From the NCBI GenBank assembly GCA_018292915.2, contig JACVVK020000146.1:482001-546000 (forward strand): DNA of 64,000 nucleotides, written 5' to 3'. The position numbers and the translations under genes are program-made. Every line of letters begins with the position of its first letter. The first letter of the stretch is position 1. Source of the DNA: Batillaria attramentaria. Lineage: Eukaryota; Mollusca; Gastropoda; Batillariidae. Under the pieces are notes generated by a model, which saw nothing but the letters and a program-made list of their open reading frames with translations, was not told the DNA's origin and searched no databases. This document shows positions 12,601-22,714 of the stretch, in pieces.

Positions 12601-13934
12601 TCTCATTTTATTACAATCAACGTCTTTGGTCTTTTCATAATATAAGGGCTGAATGATGGTAACTTGAATAAAGTCTGTCTTTAAGAGCTATGAAAAATTG
12701 GAAACAAAGAAAGTACCACACTTCAAAGGTGAACAACAGCAACATCGTGACGTATATCACACTGAAGTTCATTGTGAACGCCAAGTCATCTTTTATGACG
12801 TGCTTCTGTGTTTTATGATATACACTACTTGGAAAGCGGTTAACGTAACTGATGTCTACCTTTTCAAGCGTGGCGCTTTTTGTCAGCACAGTGGTTTCCT
12901 TATTTTGTTTAGAACGTAAGAGCGGACCGATTGTTTCACTGATGTGCGTAAAAGTCCTTTCATAAATCCTAGCTCTCCGTTTGTAAAATTATACGAATTG
13001 TTTTTTTTTCTCTGCTGTTTACACAGGTCATACTGAGATGGCATTTGCAGCATGGACTGTGTCTCTGTGTAAAGAGCCTGACACCTGAACGAATCCGAGA
13101 AAACATCGACGTAAGTAAACCTGGAGTGGTCTTAAGTATTTATACGACGCTGCTGTCACTTTCTTTCTTTCTTTTATCTGAAAATCGCTTAGCTACCTCT
13201 TCGAGATGTGAAGATGCACCTTTATTGGCTTCAGTTCTTCAAGGGAGTGGTGTAAATACGTGTATATGTATGTGACTTCAATCTTGAGTCCCTACACACC
13301 TACCCATCCTACTTTGTTGAATTTAGGTGTTCGATTTTGAACTGTCCGACGAGGAAGTCGCTCGGATCTCAGGGCTGAACAAGAATTTCCGCATCTATCG
13401 TCAGGAAATGTGAGTATAGTCATGGAAACACACATCGGCACCACATTATTCCTACTTAAGTATCTTAATTAAACATTATACATCTCATTAGTGGAAATTT
13501 CCAATGCGTGCTTTACATCACAGATAGGAAGAAAACGCATGAGGGTGGGTTATGACAAGTAAGAGTAAGTTCGGTAGCCAGGGCAAAACTTGAGACTGTC
13601 TCAGTTGTGGTAAAACCAGTAGATACCCACTAGTAAGGCAGCCACTTCTTATTTTCCGCGGTCTCGCTTTCGTATCTCGCGCAAGCAGTTTTCTAAAATT
13701 GAATTTAAAACTGAAAAGACGCATGACACATCTCAAAGGCCGCACTGATTTATTGCTGATCTGCAGTGTGGTCAGTGTTATTCGCAGATTTATACATGTG
13801 CGCTTTTTTCAATTCTGTTTTATTCCCTTGAGTTTAACAACAAATGAAGCATAATTTAGTTTCACTTGTTTCTGTTGTCATTATGTTACAGAAGCATGGA
13901 ACACCCAGAATACCCGTTCAACGAGGAATTTTGA
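960..13934 (+). CDS. Aldo-keto reductase (AKR1-type), 5' partial, nine exons
   Basis: This encodes an NADP(H)-dependent cytosolic oxidoreductase of the AKR1-like group, which reduces aldehydes and ketones to alcohols. Exons, joined in frame: 960-1127, 7952-8068, 9391-9468, 11731-11847, 11947-12053, 12303-12384, 13027-13110, 13327-13409, 13892-13934 (TGA). They give 292 codons plus stop; about 18-20 N-terminal residues are missing, so the full protein would be near 312 residues, normal for the family. All four catalytic residues are visible: Asp and Tyr in [11 protein letters not shown], Lys closing exon 960-1127 (VTTK), and His in LIHWP. The NADP-contacting blocks GLSNFN and KSLTPERI are present. 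Exon phases agree at every junction. The intron after 9468 starts with GC (AAG|GCAAGT). Substrate cannot be read from sequence. The usual VIPKS before TPERI reads LCVKS here. Confidence 0.95.
1250..1622. mobile_element. MULE-like MITE with 9-bp target duplication
   Basis: The element opens with GGGTCCTACTAATTACCG and closes with the near-inverse CGGTAATTAGTAGGACCG. The inverted arms run inward for roughly 120 bp each (about 1250-1375 and 1500-1622) with scattered mismatches. The identical 9-mer CTGTTCAGC flanks it at 1241-1249 and 1623-1631. Long terminal inverted repeats with a 9-bp duplication are the hallmark of Mutator-like elements. It has no coding capacity and would need a transposase from elsewhere. 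Confidence 0.8.
1842..2111. repeat. 135-bp tandem repeat, two units
   Basis: Units start at 1842 and 1977 and a third start is seen at 2112. They share GTGAGTGTTGTGAGCGACTG and the series of GGTCAT(G/A)GCGAC words, differing at only a few bases. Confidence 0.85.
2170..2226. repeat. (CA)n microsatellite
   Basis: An uninterrupted CA run is followed by a short CG run (to about 2237). A second CA run lies at 2833-2873 inside the same element. Confidence 0.95.
3696..3857 (+). other. Orphan exon-like reading frame, 53 codons
   Basis: A good 3' splice site (TGCTTTTTCTCAG at 3683-3695) leads straight into 53 open codons ending in TGA at 3855-3857. The peptide is ordinary in composition, with phrases such as [13 protein letters not shown] and [14 protein letters not shown], not low complexity. 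It does not belong to the reductase fold. It could be a fossil of a transposon gene or a terminal exon of another transcript. I do not recognise it. Confidence 0.35.
4000..4168 (-). mobile_element. tRNA-derived SINE
   Basis: On the minus strand from 4168 downward the sequence reads like a tRNA head: A-box-like TGGCCGAATGG, an arm around GGACTTCTAATGC (anticodon-like TCT), and a B-box-like GAGTTCGTACC. A conserved-looking body with TTTAATGTCCTTTTCCACCA (plus strand, about 4024-4043) follows, as in invertebrate SINEs with a central domain. The T arm is imperfect, so it is not a working tRNA gene. Exact ends are uncertain. Confidence 0.6.
5768..7128. mobile_element. pogo/Tigger-like DNA element, non-autonomous
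   Basis: The left end reads CAGTATACGCCGGTTATAAG and the right end, inverted, CAGTGGACGCCGGATATAAG. Each is bordered by TA (5766-5767, 7129-7130), the Tc1/mariner/pogo target duplication. Inside each end the word CTTATATCCGAGTT and variants repeat several times in both orientations, probably subterminal transposase-binding sites. The centre is filled with (GA)n tracts and short ORFs; no transposase catalytic region is recognisable. Confidence 0.75.
6197..6238. repeat. (GA)n microsatellite
   Basis: A GA run of about 21 units; a second lies at about 6619-6656. Both are inside the pogo-like element. An (AACC)n run precedes the first. Confidence 0.95.
8069..9390 (+). other. AKR intron, nothing recognised
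   Basis: The intron runs from GTTTCT to TTCTCTAG. It holds a strong GC-rich hairpin near 8236-8262 and a poly-A run near 9043-9061. No other feature is seen. Confidence 0.6.
9469..9474 (+). promoter_or_regulatory. Non-canonical GC splice donor
   Basis: The exon ending in codon AAG (9466-9468) is followed by GCAAGT. The next exon starts at 11731 in phase 0, giving WK-GMED at the junction, as expected for the family. A GT donor four bases later (at 9473) would break the frame, so GC-AG splicing is the only reading that fits. Confidence 0.85.
9475..11730 (+). other. AKR intron with TG and CAGTG-rich DNA
   Basis: The GC-AG intron contains a (TG)n tract at about 9480-9516, a stretch from 9730 to 10090 unusually rich in CAGTG/CACTG, a 17-bp word (GATTGCGCGAAAAGGGT) repeated in tandem near 10960-11000, and poly-G near 11270. 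No gene is seen. Confidence 0.6.
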
Positions 13935-14191
13935 GAGCTGAAAAGTCACTTGACTATCAAATCATGACCACAAGACTGTAACGTTTGTAAGAAAAAAATT
14001 AAGTGACCAGTCGCTGTTAAACCGAGCACGAGAGCTTTCCATTTGTGTGTGTGTGTCTGTTCGCTCCTATGAAAAGACCGTAAAATTGAAACTCTGTACG
14101 CCGACGGTTACTTTGGAGGAGTGAATGTACGATAATAACCGGATTCCAGTTCAGAAAAGTAAACGTATTTCAAGTTTGTTGTTGTTGTTGT

Positions 14192-14225
<34 letters not shown>

Positions 14226-14602
14226 CGCGCGCGCGTTTGCGCGTGTGAACAGTTGAGGCCAATTTTTAAAAAAATAGTATTTACTACTGAGTACTAGTGT
14301 TTATTTTTTATTACACGATAAAGACATTTTTAACGTTGTTTTGGCAAATCTCCTTTTTAACAAGCATACACAATACAATACAGTACACTACACATCACAA
14401 TACAGTATATGTAAAGAGAAAAGGAAAGAAAGAAAACAACAACAACAAAAACAAAGGTATTCAATACATCCCTAAGTAGGTCATTAAGATATAAGTAAAT
14501 AAATAAAGGAAGAAACACATACACAATAACAGGTAACACGGTAACCATCCAAAGCTGGACAAAGGGAAGGAGACACATACATATATACATAGGACAACAG
14601 TA
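13935..14602 (+). other. AKR 3' side and LINE 3' region
   Basis: After the reductase stop there is untranslated or intergenic DNA with (TTG)n/(TG)n near 14178-14235. I could not fix a poly(A) signal before the LINE. The part from about 14350 reads on the minus strand as the AT-rich 3' tail of the LINE fragment, with TGTATTGTATTG. Confidence 0.5.
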
Positions 14603-15136
14603 TTATATTAAGGATCTCTGGATCTCTTTTAAATGCACCAGTACATCTTGCCAAAATGGATTATCAATGGACCGAACTAGCTCTTCAGCTAGGCATGAGC
14701 CAGATCGTGGAAGAACAAGATGCCTTGGACACGTTGACAATATAATGTTTCTCCATTTTCTCCTACTAACCAAAAGTTTCGATAACCAGGACAGTTTTAA
14801 CGATCTCACGAAAGCTGAAACATTTAACATTTTTAACCCTCCCTCTGTGTAGCTTTTGTAGACTGTTTTCCTTTTTATTTTATCCTGTTTATTGTCCCAT
14901 AGAAAACTGTTAATGTCTGCTTGTAATACATTTATAAATTTCACCGGGGGACCAGGGACATTGAGGATTAAATGAACAATTTTAGATGTAATTAATGTTT
15001 TAATGACTGTGATTTTACCGAATGGAGTCAAGTCGCGTTTGGACCAGACTTTCATGAGTCTTCTCATTTCCTCTAATTTATCTCTATAGTTTAAATCTGG
15101 GATCCGCTTGGTATCCGCCTGGGAGGCCAAATATTG
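14603..15136 (-). pseudogene. LINE reverse transcriptase fragment (L1/Tx1-like), 5' truncated
   Basis: The reading frame matches the C-terminal part of a non-LTR retrotransposon reverse transcriptase, just past the palm: WSKRDLTPFGKITVIKTLI, then a block ending INSFLWDNKQDKIKRKT and GGLKMLNV, the order seen in L1/Tx1-type elements. The catalytic FxDD region, endonuclease and ORF1 are absent, so this is a dead 5'-truncated copy. Homology fades above about 15136 although the frame stays open to 15250. It lies between the reductase and the lectin, opposite in orientation to both. Confidence 0.8.
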
Positions 15137-15250
15137 GAAACACAGTGTCGTATTGTTGCGCTTACAATTAAATCGTTTGAAATGATGGAAAGAATCTATA
15201 CACTGAAAACAACACCGAACGCAAGCAAGCAAGCAAACAAACAAAACCAC

Positions 15251-16130
15251 GCGTTTTTATCAGCACAATGCTAAACATGGACAGAATGTATTTAATCCAA
15301 TCGACTGAAATTATATTTCCCCCTTTTCTACCCCCCCCTCCTCAACACACACTCCCCAAACAATATTTTCTTTTGCACGTGACAATCACCCCATTGGATC
15401 AACTTCCGCCTATCTTCAGAACGATGATTGATATCGTTTGACCCCGGAAACAACTAATTTAAAGCGAACGTGACACCGGACAGAAAACATGTCATTTTCA
15501 CTCGAAAAGTTAATTGCGGTGACTTGCGGGGCAGGGAACAAAATATGAGAGTGTATTTCCTTCTGCTTTGAATGAATTTGTTTGCCGAGGAGCCGCGATG
15601 GAGAAACTGGTCCAGTGCCAGCATGTGCACGCGTCAGTGTAATACAGTCATGGACTTATCCCGAAAAATCTTCCTGAGCTCGGGCAGACTGCACACTGTC
15701 CTTAACCCGTGCTGTTTACCAGAGAGAACGTGGTTGTTCGGCTTAAGTCCTAGACTGTAAACAGTTACACTTCTTATAACTGGGAAGATCACAGGCACAC
15801 GAACTGCTACACACTAGCTTATCCCACATTGACCGGCCGTGATGGAACCGGCGCATGCATTCACACTGACAATCCACTGACATAATTATAGGTCACGCAG
15901 ATATGCAATCACTGCAAGCTACTCTCTTTGACCCAGATATCCCAGCAACTCGATACGCCTCTGACACGAGAAAAGGTCAAACTAAACGTGCCTGGCTGGT
16001 CTGGTAATCAGTCATCTTACCATTTAGAAAGTGTAGCACTGCGTGCGCAGGACAAGGCAGACAGTACGTTGCGGATGCCTGTGGGTAGAACTGACAGGGC
16101 AAGAGAAAATAATAAGTGAGAAAAAGGGTC
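15251..16130. other. Intergenic, upstream of lectin
   Basis: No gene, RNA or repeat is recognised. This is the likely 5' regulatory region of the lectin gene. Confidence 0.5.
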
Positions 16131-16134
16131 ATCC

Positions 16135-16142
16135 TATATAAG
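16135..16142 (+). promoter_or_regulatory. TATA box of lectin gene
   Basis: TATATAAG lies 102 bp before the lectin ATG, giving a likely start of transcription near 16165 and a 5' leader of about 70 nt. No other good TATA element is close by. Confidence 0.55.
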
Positions 16143-16236
16143 GAGTGCAGAAACTACTTTCCAATCAAACGGACATCCAGACGCTCAGCTGCACAGAGTA
16201 AAAGTTGGGCTGACTTGTCCGACGCCAACTCTGAAG

Positions 16237-19200
16237 ATGCGCGTTGTTATTATTCCTTCTATGGTATTTTTTCTTGCATACTGTAAAGGTAAGTGGAACA
16301 TTTCTGCTATTTGTGCGGTAGCGCCGGCCAAAGCAAAGGTATCTCGCCGGTTCAGTACTAATGGCGCGGTGAACTTGAAGCCGGGTAAGGCTTCAGTTGT
16401 CAGCTGCAATGTGTTGTATGCTTACTTAGCCGCAAACTGACCTGAAGAATGGTGATTATGACTGAACGGAAGATTTTCTAATGAGCTTTTTCACAGTGGC
16501 CTACAAATGCCGGTGAGAATTTTAACCGTGCTGTTCAGCTGCTCAGTTTCGAGGTTGCGCCGACTGGGCGATTTTCATGTTTGAAAAACAAAAAGTCGCC
16601 CGGGGGAGAAGCTGTTTCTAAAACCAGACAGCATCTCTGTCCCCGGCCCGAGCAGTGGATCCGACCTGTACAGGGCAGGTGCATTACTGAACAGTCGATA
16701 CTACTGTTACGGCGAAGCATGGGCTCGATCCCAGGTCATACATGACACCGACTTTTTTTTTTTTTTTTTTTGAGTGCGTTGAGCGACCGCGTTTTCTCCC
16801 TCCCTCCCTCATAAAGACTGTCCACAGGCGCGAAGGAAGATGCTGAGAGGAAGGGGGGCCCACGAAGTCGGGTGAGCCATACGGCCGGGGTGAAGAAGGG
16901 CGGGGGGGGGGGGTGTTGTTTGTTTGTTTGTGTGTGTGTGTTGACTGCCAAAGATTGTGTCCTGCGACAGCAGAGCAGGGGGGGCCCCTTCACTGGTGGG
17001 CCCCCTCTCCTCTTCTCAAAAGCAAGGGGGGCCCAAAGATATTCGGGCCCCCCTTCCTACGCCCCTGGTCCAACTGTCCACTCTGGAACCATCTGAGACT
17101 GAGGGCATCTGATCACAGCAAAGACAATGGTAATCTGATTTAGCGGTCACAACTCGGCTATTTTGAAGACTCACGTAAAACCTGTTATCCTGAACTCCAA
17201 CCATCTCCCTTTTCGCAAAAATGAGAATAACTACTTAGTCGCCGATAAAACCTTCGAGAATGTAACAATTTTTCTCAATTCTGAGTGGTGCAAATTACTT
17301 CAAACAAAACAAACCCGCCAAAAAACTCCAGCAGACATTTTCAAAGGGAAACCACTACACTTGCTCCGAGGTGACCGAAGACAGTAGAAGGGAAACAATC
17401 CTAAAAAATTCGCAACAAGGCTGCACGAGTTGTCCACCCAGAGTCAATCTCCGCCGCATAGTTATGGGTCGTGAGGTACTGCACGTTTGTGGCGGACACT
17501 GATCATCGTCCGTCGGAACATCCCGAGAGCTTCCGATTTACAACGACAACTGTCTTCGGCTATTTCCGTACTGGGGCAGCCGCAAACTCCCGAAAGTTTC
17601 CGAGGATAACCGAGGACAAGTTCGGTTGTTTTCGGCTGGAAAGACTTCGGCAATTTCCGTACGTCTTCGGGATTGACTTGCAACGGTTTTGAAGACAACT
17701 CGTGAAGCCTTATTGTCACCTAAATTTCCGACGTTGTCTCCCTTCCGTTAAGTGGCGACAACTCCTGAGGCCTTGTTCGCAAAGTCGGTCAGCCTGCAGA
17801 GTACCGTTCCCTTCCACGATGGTCGCCAAAAGTTTGTGTGCGGGAGATTTTTCAACTTGAACTGATCGACCAAAACTTGACCCGAGGCCGAAACGCCGGT
17901 TGCACAAATAGAAAAGGAAACGGTAATGACTGCGAAGTGGTTACAAGTTAAGCAAATAAAAGCGACAGAAACCACTTAACTTTCACAAAGGACGGCACAG
18001 GTCAACGTTTCGGCTTTCGCCGCCTTCTTCAGGACATAAACAAATGGGACGGACTTTTATTGTTTATGTCATTTGTTTATGTCCTGAAGAAGGCGAAAGC
18101 CGAAACGTTGACCTGTGCCATCCTTTGTGAAAGTTAAGTGGTTTCTGTCCCTTGTATGTCGCTTTTATTTGCCGGTTGCACAGTTCAACACTGAAGATAG
18201 GACTGAAAAGAATCGTTTCTCAATTTACTTTCTTCATTTTTAAAAAAATTCTGTTATTTCATTTTTCAAACTGATATCAAGTTCTGCGGCTAGACTGACT
18301 GAATGAGTGCCGCGTGAATTTATTGAAGTGGAGGAAGGGGCCGCGTAGATCGGGAGCAGCGCAACTATGGTCAGACTTCACTGATTTGAAAGTGCATTTA
18401 CCATCCGATTTGACTCGGCGCACACCCGCCACAGCCGGTTTTGCACAGTATGTATGTCGGCAGTGGACATATCCCCCGCGGATTCGGTCACTCACATCAC
18501 TGAGTGCACATATGTAAAGAAGCCAGGATGCAATTACATGCAAACATTCAGGTATTTTACAGTGCACACATTTCGTCGAGTGCAAAGGATAGAACCAACG
18601 TTTCTTGTCTCTTCAGTGGCCTGCTCAATAGGGGGAATCTATCTACAGGCTGGTGCACCGGATTTCCTACCCCGAATAATGATATACTTGATGCAATGAC
18701 TGACATTTAGAGTCTAGCATTGCCTGACACCTGCTCTAAATAAATTTCAAATACATTATTTATATGACATCGTTTCTTTACAGGTGTGTTGGCTTGCCCT
18801 GCAGGGTGGACGGACGCTGGCAGTGGTTTGTGTCTGACTTTTCAAACTGACCTCAAATCTTGGGACAATGCCCAGGCCACATGCTCAGCCATGAACGGCC
18901 ATCTGACAGACATTACCAGCAAGGACGAGAATGTTGCTCTCACCACCTTCAGGTACGGTGTTCCTGTGCTCCTGTTATTACACACTGTCAAGTTTCAGTA
19001 GTACTAGTTGCATTCTGTTTACTACAGTAATCAAGGACTGCCGGGACTCTAGTAACTGAACTGACAAAAGGTACAGAGGGGGAGATCTATAATAACAAAA
19101 AAAACAGTGGTGTCACATTCATCATTGTTCCTACTCATGTACCATCTGCTGTACAAAGTAAAATTGTACAGTAGCCTAGTGTGTGTTGTCATTTTAACTC

Positions 19201-20604
19201 GAGCTTCTTTTTTTCTATAGAGATAATGGGAATAGGCAATCCATTTACTGAGTTTCTGGTCTTCTAGACTTGGACATACTTTGGCTGGGGAGTACCTCCT
19301 TACATTCCTTGGTATGAACTGGGTTAATCAGTGTGCAGCTTTCAAAATTACTGAATGTGTTGAAACTACGTCTAGTCCAGCAAACCCAGACTGGTTAAAA
19401 AAAGAAAAAAAAGAATAAGAAAAACAACAACAGAGCAGCCTTCTATGCCATTGCTACCATTCTCAAGCACATGTATCTGAAAACATATTCACTGATGTGT
19501 GGAGAATCTAACTACATGTACATGTACCTGTATTTACATGCAGACTGGATCAAGCTCAGCAAGGTGATCCAGTCTGGCTGGGCATGCGCAAGCAGATCGC
19601 TGGCTGGCAATGGACAGATGGCAGTCACCTGACGTGGACTTCATGGAAAGGAGGAGTGGAACCTGGTACTGATTGCCTCATTTTACAAGCAGCTCATGTG
19701 CGTCAAACATGTCTAGGGGCCATTTGTCATTTTTGACAGAAATGATACAGTCACATGCATTTTATTACTTTCGTGGTACATCAGCAACTATTTGGGTGTC
19801 ACTTTTCTGATTATCCATGCACCTTTAGCTTAATGTGTGCTTATCTGAATTCCCTGTATGTTTTTGCTGTTCTAGATGGACTATTTGACTGTGGCATACT
19901 AGAAACGGCTGGCTCTGGAATGACATGGTCGGCATATCCATGTGATGCCCCCCTGTCCTTCATCTGCTGTTACAAAGGTATTTACCAACACCAGCTCATA
20001 CCTATTAGCAGGGACTTGAGCAAGAAAGGAAGTATGAAATCATGAGAGTGGAACGGCCCAAAGCAAAAGCCCCGATCAAGTCATATAATTGAACTTCTGT
20101 AACTATGCTATCAGTTGAACTTAACTCCCTTCATTTCAAACTCATTTAACCTCCACTGAATACTTACCTCATACTGCAAGGAACAGGAAAAGTCTGAAGT
20201 CCATTTTCAGGAGAGAATAAGTGGTTTAACTTGAAAAAGGATCTTCAACTGATGATGTTATGTAGATTCAAAATTCCCCCATCAGCTCACATCAAGTGTC
20301 TTTAAATCTGTTATACATGTAAATGTGTTCTTCAGAAAAAAATCGCAGTCTGACCAAGGAAACCAAAGTCTTTGGAAACTGGCACAAACTGACAGAAGAT
20401 CAGCGCTACTCCGGACCCGGCAACTTACTAACTGTAACCTCCCCATCCAGTCTCAGCTGTGTGGTCTTGTGTCAGAGTACTGACACCTGCAATGCCGTCA
20501 TCTTTGAACCAAAGCAGCAGACATGTCAGCTAATTGCTGGCAGGATTGATGCTTCCCATTTATTGTCTGGACCAGATAATGAGGTGTGGGTTCAGAAAAT
20601 CTGA
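16237..20604 (+). CDS. Secreted C-type lectin with C-terminal PAN-like domain
   Basis: Five exons join in frame: 16237-16288, 18784-18952, 19544-19665, 19876-19977, 20336-20604, giving 237 residues. Exon 1 encodes a short hydrophobic signal peptide (MRVVIIPSMVFFLAYCKG). The C-type lectin fold follows: CPAGWTDAGSGLCL, the alpha-helix SWDNAQATC, WLGMRKQIAGWQWTDGS, and the closing cysteines around WSAYPCDAPLSFICC. The calcium/sugar motifs are degenerate: EPG-DG in place of EPN, and WSAYP in place of WND, so classical mannose or galactose binding is doubtful. The last exon encodes a cysteine-rich domain (SLSCVVLCQ, NAVIFEP, TCQLIAG) resembling PAN/apple modules. Such proteins often act in invertebrate humoral recognition or mucus; that role is inferred. 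Exon phases agree throughout. Confidence 0.9.
16825..17072. mobile_element. hAT-like MITE, GGGGGGCCC-rich
   Basis: The left end reads CAGGCGCGAAGGAAG and the right end, inverted, contains CAGGGGCGTAGGAAGGGGGG, the CAGGGGCG-type terminus seen in many hAT elements. The 8-mer ACTGTCCA lies at 16817-16824 and 17073-17080, fitting an 8-bp target duplication, though five extra bases separate the right terminus from it. The interior is full of GGGGGGCCC and its inverse. Confidence 0.5.
17952..18172. mobile_element. Penelope-like inverted palindrome with hammerhead-like core
   Basis: Arms at 17952-18046 and 18070-18172 are inverted copies with a 23-bp spacer. The right arm has an 11-bp internal insertion and the left arm three extra bases in the core. 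Both carry CCTGAAGAAGGCGAAAGCC followed by GAAACG, resembling the CUGANGA-stem-GAAA core of hammerhead ribozymes in Penelope-like elements. The 12-mer GCCGGTTGCACA flanks the insertion at 17895-17906 and 18171-18182, consistent with a target duplication plus a 45-bp extension on the left. No protein is encoded. Confidence 0.55.
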
Positions 20605-21506
20605 TTTATGTAAAAGTTCTTTCACAGGCAGAGAGAATTTGTAGAATGCATACCATAGCAGATGTAGATCAGCATTTTCTGAAATGTCAGGTGTGGGTTC
20701 ATCACATACTGTAGATGTTATTTATTGTACAGGCAGTTCCTTTGCCCCCCCCCCCCCCCCCCCCAAGTTCCTCTTCTGGAAAAATACTAAATGACTTTTA
20801 CACTAAAAAAATTGTGAATTTGAAGGTCTGGTCAAAAATCAAGGAGCACACACACGCACACACACACACACACACTGTGACACACACACTTTTAAAAAAA
20901 CTCAAAAGTTCCAGTTTTGATGTCCAACCCTCATCACTGAACACCATGTGTGCCAGAGGGGTTCATGACAATGCTGCTTGAAACAGTGTCTTGCATCAGA
21001 ATTCCTTGAAATGTGCAAAAAGTGTTGTAAAACTTACATAACATTTTAATCACCACATCCCCCTTGTCTTTTTAATTGCGCATGGGCATTTTCCACTTTC
21101 TGAACTTCCAAACTGACCAACAAACTGAACTTGCAAGATGGCAGAGATGGAAGCAGTGAAGGGAAACTGCTCTGTACTTCTAGCCTCCCGATGGTGCTAT
21201 CAACAAAGCTATTGAATGCCAGACAAATTGGCAAGGTTTTGTCAGTTTGTTTCAATTTTTCTGGATATTTGGCATTATCTTCAGGTTGCTTCATAGTTTT
21301 ACTTGTTTTGCTGAAAACTTACAGATTTTTGTTGGTCAAAAGGTAAGGAGATTATTTTTTACCTAACTTTCCCAGGTTTTGCACTGTGGTTGAAAAGGAA
21401 GGATGGTCAAAAAGTTGAGATCAATACTTTAAAGTGAATCACCGCATGAATTTTCTTTCCTTTGAAATAAAGATTTCATTTGAAACCAGTTACATGTGTA
21501 CTTCTT
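20605..21506 (+). other. Lectin 3' untranslated region
   Basis: No coding signal. It holds a poly-C run near 20744-20764 and a (CA)n tract near 20850-20875. An AATAAA at 21466-21471 is the best poly(A) signal, predicting a 3' UTR of about 880 nt. Confidence 0.55.
21466..21471 (+). promoter_or_regulatory. Poly(A) signal AATAAA, lectin
   Basis: Canonical AATAAA in plus orientation 862 bp after the lectin stop. Cleavage is expected near 21485-21500, just where the opposing ISOC2 transcript should also end. Confidence 0.5.
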
Positions 21507-21512
21507 TTTATT
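21507..21512 (-). promoter_or_regulatory. Poly(A) signal AATAAA, ISOC2
   Basis: AATAAA on the minus strand about 1.2 kb after the ISOC2 stop; cleavage is expected near 21480-21495, overlapping the predicted lectin end. Confidence 0.45.
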
Positions 21513-22714
21513 CATTGGACATTCCATAAAATCATCTTCATAATTCAAAACATCATACCACGCACATTACATTGCAATTAATTTACAAGGCTGATTTAAG
21601 GTGAATAAAATTACCACACCAACAAAAATACACAGACATGTCTATTAAAATGATGGAAGGTGGGATATATCAATCAATAGAAATTGGCAGAAGGGACCTA
21701 TTGCCCAAATTGCTGCTTAATAAATGATGCTCAGGGAAGTATTTACAGGGGTAATCTGTTGATATGGCTATTGCTTTACCATATCTATACAGTCATCAGG
21801 GGATAAGGGCTAAAGCACCTTGGATTTGATAGGCAATTAGGCTTTCTTTCCCGATGACTGTAAATCCACATTAAACTATGCTGCTGCTGTCCCTGGAAAC
21901 AGGGATCTAACCACCACCAACTTGAGAAGCATTTGGGGCCTTTTTCCAGATGACAGATCTACATTATCACAAAATCTCCCATGCCTGTGCTGTCTTGCTG
22001 CAATATAGGAGAAAAGACTAGAGTTCCTTCACCACTAATATACATTCATCCCACCAGTAAAGGCAAAGCATTTCAGCATACACAACTCTCCAGGCAAGTC
22101 CATAGCCATGAGTAATATCAAAATGTATGAGGCGGAATCAGAAGTTACTGCTCTGAATATTTCAAGTTTTTTTTTTACATTTTCTGTCTGTGGACAGTGA
22201 AGCCGGGGGGCAGTGGATGCACAAACGGTTTTGTCTGTAGAAACTGAAAGATGGCGGTCCAAAAGAAGAGACACATATATACATATTAGTATGTATGCCT
22301 GTGCCAAAAACTGCAAAAACTTCAACAGTACTTTACTGTGACAAAGGTTGACCTGCAACATGCTGTGCACTCACACTCCAAAATGCTGCACTTTATGACA
22401 GGCATGAGGTACATCTGTAAAGACCAAAAAAGTCACTATCACAGGGGTGATTTTCCAAACAATTTCCAATACTGAAAAGAATAACCCTAGAAAAACGGTC
22501 AATACGGGAAATCCATAAAAGTGATAAGGAAGGATAATCGGTCAATATGGATTTTCTTAAAATACACAAGAAAAATCACCCCTGCTTTCAGTTTGACACA
22601 ATGCCAGTTCTGCTTCCAGTTCATACACTGTGATATGCCCATGATATTCTTTTTGCAATACGCCTGAATTGCACACTGCTTTTAAACAGTATAATGGAAG
22701 CACTGCACAGTCCC
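21513..22714 (-). other. ISOC2 3' untranslated region
   Basis: No coding signal on either strand. It contains the small MITE listed at 22442-22584. Confidence 0.5.
22442..22584. mobile_element. Short MITE with CAGGGGTGATTTT ends
   Basis: CAGGGGTGATTTTCC at the left is matched by the inverse GAAAAATCACCCCTG at the right, 143 bp in all. Inside are further half-matching blocks (GGTCAATACGG, CGGTCAATATGG). The CAGGGG start suggests hAT, but no clear 8-bp target duplication is seen. It would lie in the ISOC2 3' UTR. Confidence 0.5.

Larger units (their letters stand above)
16289..18783 (+). other. First lectin intron with MITE and palindrome
   Basis: The intron (GTAAGT to TTACAG) contains the listed hAT-like MITE, a poly-T run at about 16752-16771, partly repeated blocks around GACAACTC(G/C)TGA(A/G)GCC near 17697 and 17758, and the Penelope-like palindrome. 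A B-box-like GGCTCGATCCC near 16728 precedes the poly-T, perhaps a decayed SINE. Confidence 0.55.
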
